Positions 26,563 to 35,133 of a stretch of 58,469 bases of DNA are shown here, in pieces. The DNA comes from Chryseosolibacter histidinae. GTDB taxonomy: Bacteria; Bacteroidota; Bacteroidia; Cytophagales; Cyclobacteriaceae. Location: NCBI RefSeq assembly GCF_018598225.1, contig NZ_JAHESF010000043.1, positions 1 to 58,469 of the forward strand. The letters run 5' to 3'. The notes under the pieces are model-generated. The model saw only the letters and a program-made list of their open reading frames with translations, was not told the origin of the DNA and did not search any database. Numbering within the stretch: the stretch's first letter is position 1; each line of letters begins with the position of its first letter. The position numbers and the translations under genes are program-made.

Positions 26563-27525
26563 ATGAAAAAACAAAAGATTCTGGTTATCGGAGCCGGAGG
26601 ACAACTTGGCTCGGAGCTTACACAAGGCCTGTGGCGTCTTCATGGTAAGGAAAACGTAGTGGCCACTGATATTAAAGAACCGCAGGGCATTCTGAGCCAG
26701 GGACAGTTCGAGATCCTTGACGTGCTGAAACAAAAAGCATTGTTCGAGTTCATCCAAAAAAACAACTTCACGCAGATCTATCACCTGGCGGCTGTATTGT
26801 CGGCCACGGGAGAAAAGAATCCGAAGTTTGCCTGGAGCCTGAACATGGATAGCCTGATCTCCGTGCTGGACGCTGCTGTTGAATACAAGATCGAAAAAGT
26901 TTATTGGCCAAGCTCCATCGCTGCCTTCGGGCCCACAACACCCAAAGACCACACGCCGCAAGACACAGTGATGGATCCCACCACCATCTACGGTATCTCC
27001 AAGCAGGCGGGTGAACGCTGGTGCGACTGGTATTTCAGAAAACATGGCGTGGATGTGAGAAGCCTGCGCTACCCCGGACTCATCGGCTACAAGACCAAAC
27101 CCGGCGGCGGTACCACAGACTATGCCGTAGATATTTTTTTCAAAGCACTCGCCGATAAGAAATACGAATGCTTCTTAAAACCCGACACCTACCTGCCCAT
27201 GATGTACATGGATGATGCGGTGAAGGCAACCATCGACCTGATGCAGGCGCCCGCGGAGAAAGTGAAGGTGCGATCGAGTTATAACATTTCTGCCATGAGC
27301 TTTTCACCGGCAGAGATCGCTGAAGAGATCAAGAAGCACATTCCCGAATTCACGATTACCTACCAGCCGGATTTCAGGCAGGCCATTGCAGACTCATGGC
27401 CAAGGTCCATCGACGATTCTGCCGCCCGCAAAGACTGGGGCTGGCAACCTTCCTTCGGGCTGCAGGAAATGACAAAGGAAATTCTGTTGAACCTGCAAGA
27501 ATTACCAGCCCTGGTTCACAATTAG
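26563..27525 (+). CDS. L-threonine 3-dehydrogenase, SDR (epimerase-like) type
   Basis: A 320-residue NAD-dependent enzyme of the extended short-chain dehydrogenase family. The Rossmann glycine motif is GAGGQLGSEL (residues 9-18), then YHLAAVLSATGEKNP, SSIAAFGPTTP, and the catalytic Tyr-Lys pair in YGISKQAGERW. The YPGLIGYKTKPGGGTTDYAVDIFF segment is characteristic of epimerase-like threonine dehydrogenases. It oxidises threonine to 2-amino-3-ketobutyrate, the substrate of the divergently encoded Kbl. A general sugar epimerase is less likely given that neighbour. It is followed by an 11-bp tandem repeat at 27583. Confidence 0.88.
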   Translation: MKKQKILVIGAGGQLGSELTQGLWRLHGKENVVATDIKEPQGILSQGQFEILDVLKQKALFEFIQKNNFTQIYHLAAVLSATGEKNPKFAWSLNMDSLISVLDAAVEYKIEKVYWPSSIAAFGPTTPKDHTPQDTVMDPTTIYGISKQAGERWCDWYFRKHGVDVRSLRYPGLIGYKTKPGGGTTDYAVDIFFKALADKKYECFLKPDTYLPMMYMDDAVKATIDLMQAPAEKVKVRSSYNISAMSFSPAEIAEEIKKHIPEFTITYQPDFRQAIADSWPRSIDDSAARKDWGWQPSFGLQEMTKEILLNLQELPALVHN

Positions 27526-27582
27526 ACCTGGCACGCCAGCTCGTTCATGGATTTTATTATGGATTGTTCCGTCTCTTAGCTT

Positions 27583-27625
27583 AGACTCAGGGAAGACTCA
27601 GAGAAGACTCAGGGAAGACTCAGAG
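27583..27625. repeat. Four-copy 11-bp tandem repeat
   Basis: Units AGACTCAGGGA, AGACTCAGAGA, AGACTCAGGGA and AGACTCAGAG alternate G/A, so the true period is 22 bp twice. It lies in the 198-nt gap between the convergent threonine dehydrogenase and T9SS cargo genes. The rest of that gap shows nothing clear. Confidence 0.9.
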
Positions 27626-27723
27626 CATCTTTGCCAGTATTTTGGCCATTTTCAGGCGCGGGATGGACTATCTTATTATTTCCAGCCCATGAATGGCACC
27701 TTAGTCCGATGAACTCCTGTTGC

Positions 27724-28905
27724 CTAGTTCTTTACGATCACCCTTGAAACTTCCTTAAAGTCTGCGGAGACATAAGACACCAGGTAAACACCGGGCTGCA
27801 GCTTATTCTCAAAGGCGATCTTTCCATCGAAGTTGTTCACGGCGAAGTGCAGAATATCAACACCCAACGCGCTGCTCACCACGATGTAGTCATCCTCGGC
27901 AGGGCGGAAATTTGTCTGCACCTGGAAGCTGTTTCCGGATGACGGATTGGGATAGACCGTCATGTGTTTGCTGCCATTGAACTTCACGAGCTCCAGGCCT
28001 AAAAATTCGAATGTGTTATCGAGGTCTACGGACTTCAGTCGGTAATAATTGAAGCCCAGCAACGGAGCCTTGTCTGTAAAAGAATAGCTCGTTTCTATAT
28101 TGTCGGTATCGGCACCTGAACCAGCTACCTCACCGATGTCTTGAAAATCGATGCCATTGTCTGAACGCTGGAGTACGAATTTCAAAAGATTTTTTTCGGT
28201 GGTGGTGGTCCACGAGAGATTTACGGCTTCACTTTCAGCGGCCGCCGCGAAATTCAACAATTTCACAGGCAACGTTCCATCATATCCGCCCTGATAGTAG
28301 CCGGTAGGGCCTTTAAAACCGCCTGTGGGCTCACAATAAGGACTGCCGTTATAAGCACACTTGCCTGAATTGGTACCGCCACAGCTGTTGCATGTGCCGT
28401 TACCTTTCATGATTTCCTCACCACAGATGCTAAGCCTGTCTGAACCGGTATCGCCAACATCTACCAGGCCCCCTGTTCGTACGGCAAGCGTATAATTACA
28501 GCCGGGATCTCCGGTACCAAGCGTAAGCTTAGCTGAAATATTGATACGGCCGCCATTCATGACAACAACATTCGCATTAATGGTCACGCCGGCAACGATA
28601 TTCACCGTACCATAAACTTCCATCTGCGTGCCAGTCCAGGTATCATCAACTGAATTGAAATAAACGGTTGTTCCGGCAGGAATTCTTAAGATGCTTTTGG
28701 TGCTGGCATTGCCGCCCTCTGAACAGGTCGCACCTGGGTTGTTCCAATAATATGGACTTGGGTTCGTCACGGTACAGACGGTTTGCCCAAACGATACGGA
28801 CGCGATTAATACCATTAATCCCAGTCCAACAATAGCACTTCTTTTCACGGACACAGGCCCCAACTTATTCTTTCCTACTGTCAAAATTACGTCTAATGCG
28901 CTCAT
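27724..28905 (-). CDS. Secreted protein with type IX sorting domain
   Basis: A 393-residue exported protein. The ATG at 28905 gives a signal peptide preceded by about 21 polar residues (hydrophobic core VGLGLMVLIASVSFGQ); GTG codons closer to the core are alternatives. Residues 45-200 are beta-rich and Gly/Asn/Cys-rich (several Cys, e.g. CNSCGG, KCAYNG, YCEPTGG), perhaps an adhesin-like or right-handed beta domain. Residues about 210-310 look like a fibronectin III-type domain (NLSWTTTTEKNLLKFVLQRSDNG). The end (about 320-393) is a T9SS type A sorting domain: YPNPSSGNSFQV ... GVYLVSYVSADFKEVSRVIVKN. Its export would need SprA, encoded at 44607. A LacI-type palindrome lies 51 nt upstream. Confidence 0.88.
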   Translation of the reverse strand: MSALDVILTVGKNKLGPVSVKRSAIVGLGLMVLIASVSFGQTVCTVTNPSPYYWNNPGATCSEGGNASTKSILRIPAGTTVYFNSVDDTWTGTQMEVYGTVNIVAGVTINANVVVMNGGRINISAKLTLGTGDPGCNYTLAVRTGGLVDVGDTGSDRLSICGEEIMKGNGTCNSCGGTNSGKCAYNGSPYCEPTGGFKGPTGYYQGGYDGTLPVKLLNFAAAAESEAVNLSWTTTTEKNLLKFVLQRSDNGIDFQDIGEVAGSGADTDNIETSYSFTDKAPLLGFNYYRLKSVDLDNTFEFLGLELVKFNGSKHMTVYPNPSSGNSFQVQTNFRPAEDDYIVVSSALGVDILHFAVNNFDGKIAFENKLQPGVYLVSYVSADFKEVSRVIVKN

Positions 28906-29280
28906 ATGCTGCCGGTTACGATAAATATGTTTAAACAAACGATTGAACGGCTGTATGCAAACGTTTGCAAAAAGTTTGCTCCTCTGACTGATTTTTAAAA
29001 ATCCGTTTTTCCCTGAGATCCATTCTAACCGCATATCTTGATCGTTTGCAGCATGAATTGCAATAAGTTCACCAGTATGCATAAACCGTTTGGAAGGGCT
29101 AAAAAAGCAACTTTTATCGTGAACCGATATCCAGATTTGGGACAAAATGGAAATATTATATCATATTGGCATAATTTCTTCGGGTAAGGGTATCCCTGAG
29201 ACCGAGGTGTTCTTTCTTGCCCAGGGGCGCTTGAGTCTTTGGCAAAACCTCATAAGTTGCAGCCCCAACAATATCTACCG
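28906..29280. other. Divergent intergenic region with operator-like palindrome
   Basis: 375 nt between the T9SS cargo gene and the crotonase gene. I see no gene. It holds a 14-bp perfect palindrome at 28956-28969, a second TTTGC word at 28975, and another GTTTGCAGCATGAATTGCAA stretch near 29044. The part near 29140-29180 is AT-rich and may hold promoters. Confidence 0.6.
28956..28969. promoter_or_regulatory. LacI-family operator-like palindrome
   Basis: TGCAAACGTTTGCA is a perfect 14-bp palindrome with a central CG and fits the LacI-family consensus TGnAAnCGnTTnCA. It lies 51 nt before the start of the T9SS cargo gene. No LacI-type regulator gene is in the window. Confidence 0.6.
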
Positions 29281-30057
29281 ATGTCTTTACTGAAAACACA
29301 ACAAACCAACGGGATCCTTACTGTAACCATCTCCCGCCCCGATGCCCTCAACGCCCTGAATAGTGAGGTAATGAACGGTCTCCAGAAGATCATGCATGAC
29401 GTGTATCAAAATGCCGGCATCAGGGGCATGATCCTTACCGGTGAAGGCGAAAAAGCATTTGTTGCCGGGGCAGACATCAGGGAACTGGCTGCCTTGAGCC
29501 AACAGCAGGCGCTGGAGCTGGCTCAGAAAGGACAAAAGCTGTTCAAATCCCTGGAAGACTGTGATAAGCCGGTGATCGCCGCCGTAAACGGATTTGCCCT
29601 CGGGGGTGGCTGCGAGCTGGCCATGGCGTGTCACATGCGCCTTGCTACAGAAAATGCGCGGTTCGGTCAGCCCGAAGTAAACCTGGGCATCATTCCCGGG
29701 TATGGCGGTACGCAGCGACTCACCCAGCTGGTTGGCAGGGGCAAAGCACTGGAGCTAATGCTCACGGCCGATATTATAACAGCGCAGGAAGCCAAGAACC
29801 TTGGCCTGGTAAATCATGTTGTTGCTACACGCGATGAGCTGATGGCGCTGGCCGAAAAGATCATGACGAAGATCTTAAGCAAAGGTCCCCTGGCCGTGGC
29901 CAACGTGATCAAAAGTGTAAATGCCGGATTCAGCTTTGAATCGGAAGGGTATGCTGCTGAAGCCACACATTTTGGCGAATGTGCCGCTACCGGCGATTTT
30001 AAAGAAGGGACTGCCGCATTCCTGGAAAAAAGGCAGCCCGTGTTCAAAGGAAAATAA
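29281..30057 (+). CDS. Enoyl-CoA hydratase/crotonase
   Basis: A 258-residue crotonase-fold enzyme that hydrates trans-2-enoyl-CoA in fatty acid oxidation or a related pathway. The oxyanion-hole segment is FVAGADIRELAAL. Both catalytic glutamates are present: in GGGCELAMACHMRLA and in FGQPEVNLGIIPGYGGTQRL, 20 residues apart as in rat enoyl-CoA hydratase. The ATG at 29281 is the usual start; one at 29239 would add 14 unlikely residues. It precedes the flippase gene by 62 nt on the same strand. Short-chain substrate preference is probable but not readable. Confidence 0.93.
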   Translation: MSLLKTQQTNGILTVTISRPDALNALNSEVMNGLQKIMHDVYQNAGIRGMILTGEGEKAFVAGADIRELAALSQQQALELAQKGQKLFKSLEDCDKPVIAAVNGFALGGGCELAMACHMRLATENARFGQPEVNLGIIPGYGGTQRLTQLVGRGKALELMLTADIITAQEAKNLGLVNHVVATRDELMALAEKIMTKILSKGPLAVANVIKSVNAGFSFESEGYAAEATHFGECAATGDFKEGTAAFLEKRQPVFKGK

Positions 30058-30119
30058 AAGCATGGATCTTACTTCACGTCGTTTTTGCAGCAATACATTT
30101 CTAAACTACCACTACAGGC

Positions 30120-31562
30120 ATGGGTAAGATAAAACGCCTTGCCGGCGAGACCGTGCTGTACGGCTTCGGGAGCATCGTTCCGCGGTTCCTGAATTTTTTG
30201 CTGGTGCGTTTACACACCGATGCTTTTGTTCCTGAAGAATATAGTGTTATCACCAAGCTGTTCGCTTACGTAGCCGTGATCAATACACTTTTTATGTTCG
30301 GCATGGAGACGGCTTATTTCCGCTTTGCCAACAAACCCGGCGCCGACGAAAAAAAGGTCTTCAACATTACCCTCACCGTTGTGATCGCCATCAGCACACT
30401 GCTGTCGCTGATCATCGTTTTGATGGCAAAACCGATCGCTGGATTTCTCGACATTGCTTCAAGGCCCGACCTGGTGATCTGGCTGGCGCTGATCATGTTC
30501 ACCGATGCCGTGGTGGCCATTCCTTTCGCCCGGCTGCGGCTGCAAAAAAAAGCGATCAAGTTCGCCTTCGGCAAGGTCTTCAACATCATCATCTATGTAG
30601 GCCTCAACGTCTACTTCCTCAAGCTCATGCCCGGCGACACCCGCGATGTGGGATGGGTGGTGCTGGCCAACCTGATCGCCAACACTTTTTATATTGTCTT
30701 CTTCGCCAGGTCGCTGCTGTCATGGCGCCCGTTGTACGACCGCCAGCTTTCACCCGAGACTTTACGGTATGCCTACCCGGTGATGCTGACTGGCCTGGCG
30801 GGTATCACCAACGAGATGTTTTCAAGGATCACCCTGGAGAACTGGTTGCCGGAAAATTTTTATGCGGGCAAAAGCACTGAATTCGCGCTCGGGATCTTTG
30901 GCGCGGCCTATAAGTTTGCGGTGCTCATGAACCTGGCCATCCAGGGATTCAGGTACGCAGCGGAGCCATTTTTCTTTTCCAATGCCGCTGAGAAAAATTC
31001 TCCCCAACTTTTTGCCAGGGTAAACCACTATTTTATCATCGTATGCTGCATACTGCTGATCGGTGTTTCCATTAACCTCGATATTTTAAAATATTTCCTG
31101 GCGAAGCCCGCCTATTGGGAAGGACTGCACATTGTTCCGGTCCTGCTGTTGTCTTATCTCCTGCTGGGAGTCTATTATAATTTCTCGGTGTGGTTCAAGC
31201 TTACGGACCGGACTTATTACGGCACCATTATCACCATCGGCGGAGCCATCATCACCGTGGTAGCCAACTACCTCCTGATACCCATCGCGGGTTACGAAGG
31301 CAGCAGTTGGGCAGCCCTGCTGTGTTACCTGGGCATGACGGTGGCCTGTTACGTGCTCGGTCAGAAATTCTATCCTATTCCGTATGATATCGCAAAATCG
31401 GTGGCCTACATTGTAGTTACCCTGCTGATCGTATATGGTGTTAATGCGATAGAAATAGAGGATCAACTCGTGGCCACGGGTTTTCATGCCCTGGTTATTG
31501 GCATCTATCTCGCGGGTATTTACCTGCTCGAAAGGAAACAATTTGTGAAAAAGCGGGCGTGA
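30120..31562 (+). CDS. Polysaccharide flippase (Wzx/MATE-like)
   Basis: A 480-residue integral membrane protein with about 12-14 membrane segments and no signal peptide. The N-terminus LAGETVLYGFGSIVPRFLNFLLVRLHTDAF is typical of the oligosaccharide flippase family, which moves lipid-linked glycans across the inner membrane. The middle has the conserved GITNEMFSRITLENWLPEN and FRYAAEPFFFSNA segments. It begins a plus-strand run with a sugar nucleotidyltransferase and envelope genes, consistent with surface polysaccharide or lipid-linked glycan synthesis. The exact glycan is unknown. Confidence 0.88.
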   Translation: MGKIKRLAGETVLYGFGSIVPRFLNFLLVRLHTDAFVPEEYSVITKLFAYVAVINTLFMFGMETAYFRFANKPGADEKKVFNITLTVVIAISTLLSLIIVLMAKPIAGFLDIASRPDLVIWLALIMFTDAVVAIPFARLRLQKKAIKFAFGKVFNIIIYVGLNVYFLKLMPGDTRDVGWVVLANLIANTFYIVFFARSLLSWRPLYDRQLSPETLRYAYPVMLTGLAGITNEMFSRITLENWLPENFYAGKSTEFALGIFGAAYKFAVLMNLAIQGFRYAAEPFFFSNAAEKNSPQLFARVNHYFIIVCCILLIGVSINLDILKYFLAKPAYWEGLHIVPVLLLSYLLLGVYYNFSVWFKLTDRTYYGTIITIGGAIITVVANYLLIPIAGYEGSSWAALLCYLGMTVACYVLGQKFYPIPYDIAKSVAYIVVTLLIVYGVNAIEIEDQLVATGFHALVIGIYLAGIYLLERKQFVKKRA

Positions 31563-31618
31563 TTTTTTAGCAGCTACTGGTCGTTGTTTCCGACAACCAA
31601 TAACTGAAGACAAATCAC

Positions 31619-32623
31619 ATGAACATCATTATCCCCATGGCCGGGCTTGGCAAAAGGCTGAGACCGCATACCCTTACAATTCCCAAACCTCTGCTTCCCA
31701 TTGCCGGCAAACCCATTGTACACCGCCTGGTAGAAGATATTGCGAAGGTCTGTCCTGAAAAAATAGATGAGATCGGTTTTATCATTCACCCTTCTTTCGG
31801 TAAGGAAGTGGAAGAGAGTCTGAAAGGCATCGCTGCTGAAGTGGGCGCCACGGGAAGCATCTTTTATCAGACAGAGGCGCTGGGCATCTCGCATGCCTTG
31901 CTGTTCGCGAAGGAATTGTTCAAAGGCAAGGTGATCGTTGCCTTTGCCGATACATTGTTCAAGGCAGATTTCAGACTCGATACTTCAAAAGACGGCATCA
32001 TCTGGGTTCAGCAGGTAGACGACCCGTCGCAGTTTGGCGTGGTGCGGCTGAACGACAAGAACGAGATCATCGAGTTTGTCGAAAAGCCTTCAACTTTTGT
32101 TTCGGACCTTGCCATTATCGGCATCTACTTCTTCAAGAACGGCGAAGCGCTGGCTGCCGAGATGCAATACCTCATCGACAACGACATCAAGGAAAAAGGT
32201 GAATACCAGTTTACCACGGCGTTGCAGAACCTGAACAAAAAAGGCGCGAAGTTTACGCCGGGGCGCGTGTCAGAGTGGCTCGATTGCGGCAACAAGAACG
32301 TGACGGTGCAGACCAACCAGCGCTACCTGGAGTTCATCAAGGGTGAGAAGCTCGTTTCGCCCAAAGCACGGCTCAACAATGCCGTGATCATCCCTCCCTG
32401 TTTCGTGGGCGATGAGGCGGTGATCGAAAATTCCGTGGTCGGACCCTACGTTTCAATAGGCAGGAATTCTCACATAAAAGACAGCCGGATCATCAATTCT
32501 ATCATCCAGACCAATAGTAAAGTTTCACAGGCCGTATTGGAAAATAGTATGTTGGGGAATTTCGTTAATTTTGAGGCCAGACCGCTCGACTTGAGCGTTG
32601 GAGATTTTAACACCATTACCTGA
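31619..32623 (+). CDS. Sugar-phosphate nucleotidyltransferase
   Basis: A 334-residue enzyme with an N-terminal nucleotidyltransferase domain: MNIIIPMAGLGKRLRPHTLTIPKPLLPIAGKPI has the GxGxRLRP...KPL signature. Later come FADTLF (metal Asp), QFGVVRLND, VEKPSTFVSDLAIIGIYFF and SEWLDCGNK. A left-handed beta-helix tail (about 250-330) with hexapeptide-like VVGPYVSIGRNSHIKDS repeats follows. It should join a sugar phosphate to a nucleotide for glycan assembly; the sugar is not readable. 57 nt after the flippase gene and 1 nt before the TPR gene. Confidence 0.9.
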   Translation: MNIIIPMAGLGKRLRPHTLTIPKPLLPIAGKPIVHRLVEDIAKVCPEKIDEIGFIIHPSFGKEVEESLKGIAAEVGATGSIFYQTEALGISHALLFAKELFKGKVIVAFADTLFKADFRLDTSKDGIIWVQQVDDPSQFGVVRLNDKNEIIEFVEKPSTFVSDLAIIGIYFFKNGEALAAEMQYLIDNDIKEKGEYQFTTALQNLNKKGAKFTPGRVSEWLDCGNKNVTVQTNQRYLEFIKGEKLVSPKARLNNAVIIPPCFVGDEAVIENSVVGPYVSIGRNSHIKDSRIINSIIQTNSKVSQAVLENSMLGNFVNFEARPLDLSVGDFNTIT

Positions 32624-32624
32624 T

Positions 32625-34388
32625 TTGAAATTGCGCAGCATCCATAATCTGATCATTCTGCTTCTGGCGATCGGTATCCTGTCGCCCGCCTCAACGTATG
32701 CGCAACGGAAAAAGAGACCCGAAGACTCGCCCCAGGGCCTGAGACTGAGGGAAGCCGAATTTTACTTTACGGAAGGTGAAAAGTTCTTCATCCTGGAAGA
32801 TTACGCCAAAGCGTTGTTGTACTATCAGCGGGCCCTGGAGATCAATCCCGAAAATGCCACCGTGCATTATAAGATCGCGGATGTGCTGGCCAGGAGCAAC
32901 AAGCAGGACGACCTGCTGAAGGCTTCGCTGAGCATAGAGACCGCCGTGAAGCTGTACAAAGGCAATAAGTACTTCTACCTGCTGGCCGCCAGCATCTACA
33001 ACAGCCTCGCCAAATTCGACAAGGCAGCCGAAGCCTACGAGACGATGATCAGCGAAGTGAAGGGCACTGAAGAATATTTATACGAGCTGGCTGCCGTATA
33101 TCAGTACGCGAACAGGCCCAATGATGCCATTAAAACTTATACGCGGGCAGAGAATATCTTCGGCGTGAACGAGACGTCGTCTTTGCAGAAGATCAGGCTC
33201 TACCTGGAAGACGGGAGCATCAAAGAGGCCCTGGCGGAGGGTGATAAGCTTATCAATACTTTTCCGGAAGAGGAACGTTTTGTGATGTCGTTCACAGAGC
33301 TGCTCTCACAGAAAGGACTTCGCGACCAGGCGATCCAGTACCTGGAGAAATTCGCGGCTGCAAATCCCGGCGCCGGCAATGCCAAAATGCTGCTGGCGGG
33401 TTTCTACCGCGATACACAGCAGGAACAGAAGGCAAGGCCGCTGCTCACAGCCCTCTTCAGCGATCCCTCGGTGGATGTTTCGAGCAAGATCATCATCCTG
33501 GGTGCTTACAATGCCGAGCTGCACCAGCTCAAGACCAAAAATCTTTCAGATCCTGATAAGGAAGCGTTTGCCATCAGCCTTTACGAAAAGTTACTGTCCA
33601 GCAATCCTGAGAACACCAATGTGCACATTGTTGGCGGCGACCTTTACCTGTCCACCGGCCGGAACAGGGAAGCGCAGAAGGCATACCTGAAAGCCGTAGA
33701 CCAGGGCGAGGTGAGCTTCGAGGTATGGGAAAACCTGCTTTACCTGGAAACACAGCTCGAGCAGTGGGACAACGTTGTCAAACATGCTGAAACAGCGCTG
33801 GAGATTTTCCCTAACCAGGCCATGATCCATTACTTCAATGGTTATGCTTTCATGCGCAAGCATCAGTATCCTGAAGCAGTCGCTTCGTTCGAGCAGGCCA
33901 AAAAGCTGGCGGCTTCTAACGCGCAGCTGGTGGCGGAGATCAACGGCATGCTGGGCGACTCCTATAACGCCACAAAAGATTATGTGAAGTCAGACAAGGC
34001 TTACGAAGATGCGCTGGCCACTGACCCTGACAACGCCACGTTGCTGAACAACTACAGCTATTACCTGGCCCTGCGCAAAGAAAACCTCGAAAAAGCTGAA
34101 AAAATGTCAGCTACATTGGTTAAAAATAATCCGGATAATCCTACCTTTCTTGATACCCATGCGTGGGTGTTGTATGTTCGCCAGAAATACAAAGAGGCGA
34201 GAAAGTTCATTGAGCGGGCCATCAGCACCGGGAAAGCCAATGCATCACACTTTGAACACTACGGCGACATATTGTACCAGCTCGGAGATGTTGACAATGC
34301 GGTGATACAGTGGGAAAAAGCGCGTGGGATGAACGCTAAAAGTGAAATTCTCAACAAAAAAATAGCCAATCGAAAAATCTATGAATAA
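32625..34388 (+). CDS. Tetratricopeptide-repeat protein, exported
   Basis: A 587-residue TPR protein. The start is a TTG at 32625, one base after the upstream stop, which gives a clean signal peptide (MKLRSIHNLIILLLAIGILSPASTYAQ in two stretches); a TTG at 32598 would add 9 residues. About 11-13 TPR units follow, e.g. EDYAKALLYYQRALEINPENATVHYKIADVL, KSDKAYEDALATDPDNATLLNNYSYYLA and YKEARKFIERAISTG. TPR arrays serve as protein-protein scaffolds, here probably periplasmic. It overlaps DUF4292 by 8 nt. The TPR-DUF4292-EnvC order recurs in Bacteroidota, suggesting a joint envelope role. Confidence 0.9.
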   Translation: MKLRSIHNLIILLLAIGILSPASTYAQRKKRPEDSPQGLRLREAEFYFTEGEKFFILEDYAKALLYYQRALEINPENATVHYKIADVLARSNKQDDLLKASLSIETAVKLYKGNKYFYLLAASIYNSLAKFDKAAEAYETMISEVKGTEEYLYELAAVYQYANRPNDAIKTYTRAENIFGVNETSSLQKIRLYLEDGSIKEALAEGDKLINTFPEEERFVMSFTELLSQKGLRDQAIQYLEKFAAANPGAGNAKMLLAGFYRDTQQEQKARPLLTALFSDPSVDVSSKIIILGAYNAELHQLKTKNLSDPDKEAFAISLYEKLLSSNPENTNVHIVGGDLYLSTGRNREAQKAYLKAVDQGEVSFEVWENLLYLETQLEQWDNVVKHAETALEIFPNQAMIHYFNGYAFMRKHQYPEAVASFEQAKKLAASNAQLVAEINGMLGDSYNATKDYVKSDKAYEDALATDPDNATLLNNYSYYLALRKENLEKAEKMSATLVKNNPDNPTFLDTHAWVLYVRQKYKEARKFIERAISTGKANASHFEHYGDILYQLGDVDNAVIQWEKARGMNAKSEILNKKIANRKIYE

Positions 34389-35133
34389 GAGCCTTTGGTT
34401 CTTGGCCGTCACACTCATTGTGCTTGCAACCGGCTGCAGCAAAAAAGTGACCGCACCAACCGTCTCCACCCCAAAGACAACTTTAAACATTGAAGAGATC
34501 GATTTCGACTACTTTCAGGGGAAGGCCAGGATGATCCTCCGCGATGCCAACAAAGAACGTGAGGTAAAAGCCACCATCAGGGTAAGAAAAGACAGTGTGA
34601 TCTGGATGCAGTTCAACGTGATCGGTATCCAGGGCGGCAAAGCGCTCATCAATAAGGACTCCATTACCATTGTGAGCACCGTTGACAAAGAATATTATGT
34701 TTTCGACTACGCCGAGCTCTCCAAACGTTTCAACTTCAATATCAATTACGGCGTGATCCAGTCTGCCATGTTGGGCAACCCCATTATCGCCCGCTCAGGC
34801 AGCGACCAGGCCGTGCAGGAAAGTTCTATGTACCTGCTGAAACAACAAGTGGGCACCATCAACGTTGTCAATTATGTTAACGCTGCCAGCATGAAGATCG
34901 AAAAGGTGGAGCTGAAGGAAGGCAACAGCAGCAATTCACTGATCGTCAATTATTCAAATTTCCAGCCAGTGGGCGATAAGGTTTTCCCTTACAATGGAAC
35001 GATCAATCTTTTTTATAAGACCTTGTCGGGATTGCTGAACACGACCATCATTTTTGAGTACAACAAGGCAGAAGTGGGCACGCGTGAGCTCAAATTTCCA
35101 TTCAATATTCCGAAGCGATATGAACGCAGGTAG
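34381..35133 (+). CDS. DUF4292 lipoprotein
   Basis: A 250-residue lipoprotein with lipobox ATGC (Cys19). The mature part is beta-rich (FDYFQGKARMILRD..., ATIRVRKDSVIWMQFNVIGIQGGKALINKDSITIVSTVDKEYY...), resembling the half-barrel of LolA/LolB lipoprotein carriers. It matches the Bacteroidota-specific DUF4292 family, for which a LolB-like role has been suggested by fold; not proven here. Residues after Cys19 (SKKVT) are basic, so periplasmic-face anchoring is likely. Overlaps the TPR gene by 8 nt and the EnvC-like gene by 14 nt, so the three are translationally coupled. Confidence 0.88.
   Translation: MNKSLWFLAVTLIVLATGCSKKVTAPTVSTPKTTLNIEEIDFDYFQGKARMILRDANKEREVKATIRVRKDSVIWMQFNVIGIQGGKALINKDSITIVSTVDKEYYVFDYAELSKRFNFNINYGVIQSAMLGNPIIARSGSDQAVQESSMYLLKQQVGTINVVNYVNAASMKIEKVELKEGNSSNSLIVNYSNFQPVGDKVFPYNGTINLFYKTLSGLLNTTIIFEYNKAEVGTRELKFPFNIPKRYERR

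Noticed and set aside
27583-27625. Possible CRISPR array
   Set aside because: Unit is 11 bp with no spacers; a plain tandem repeat.
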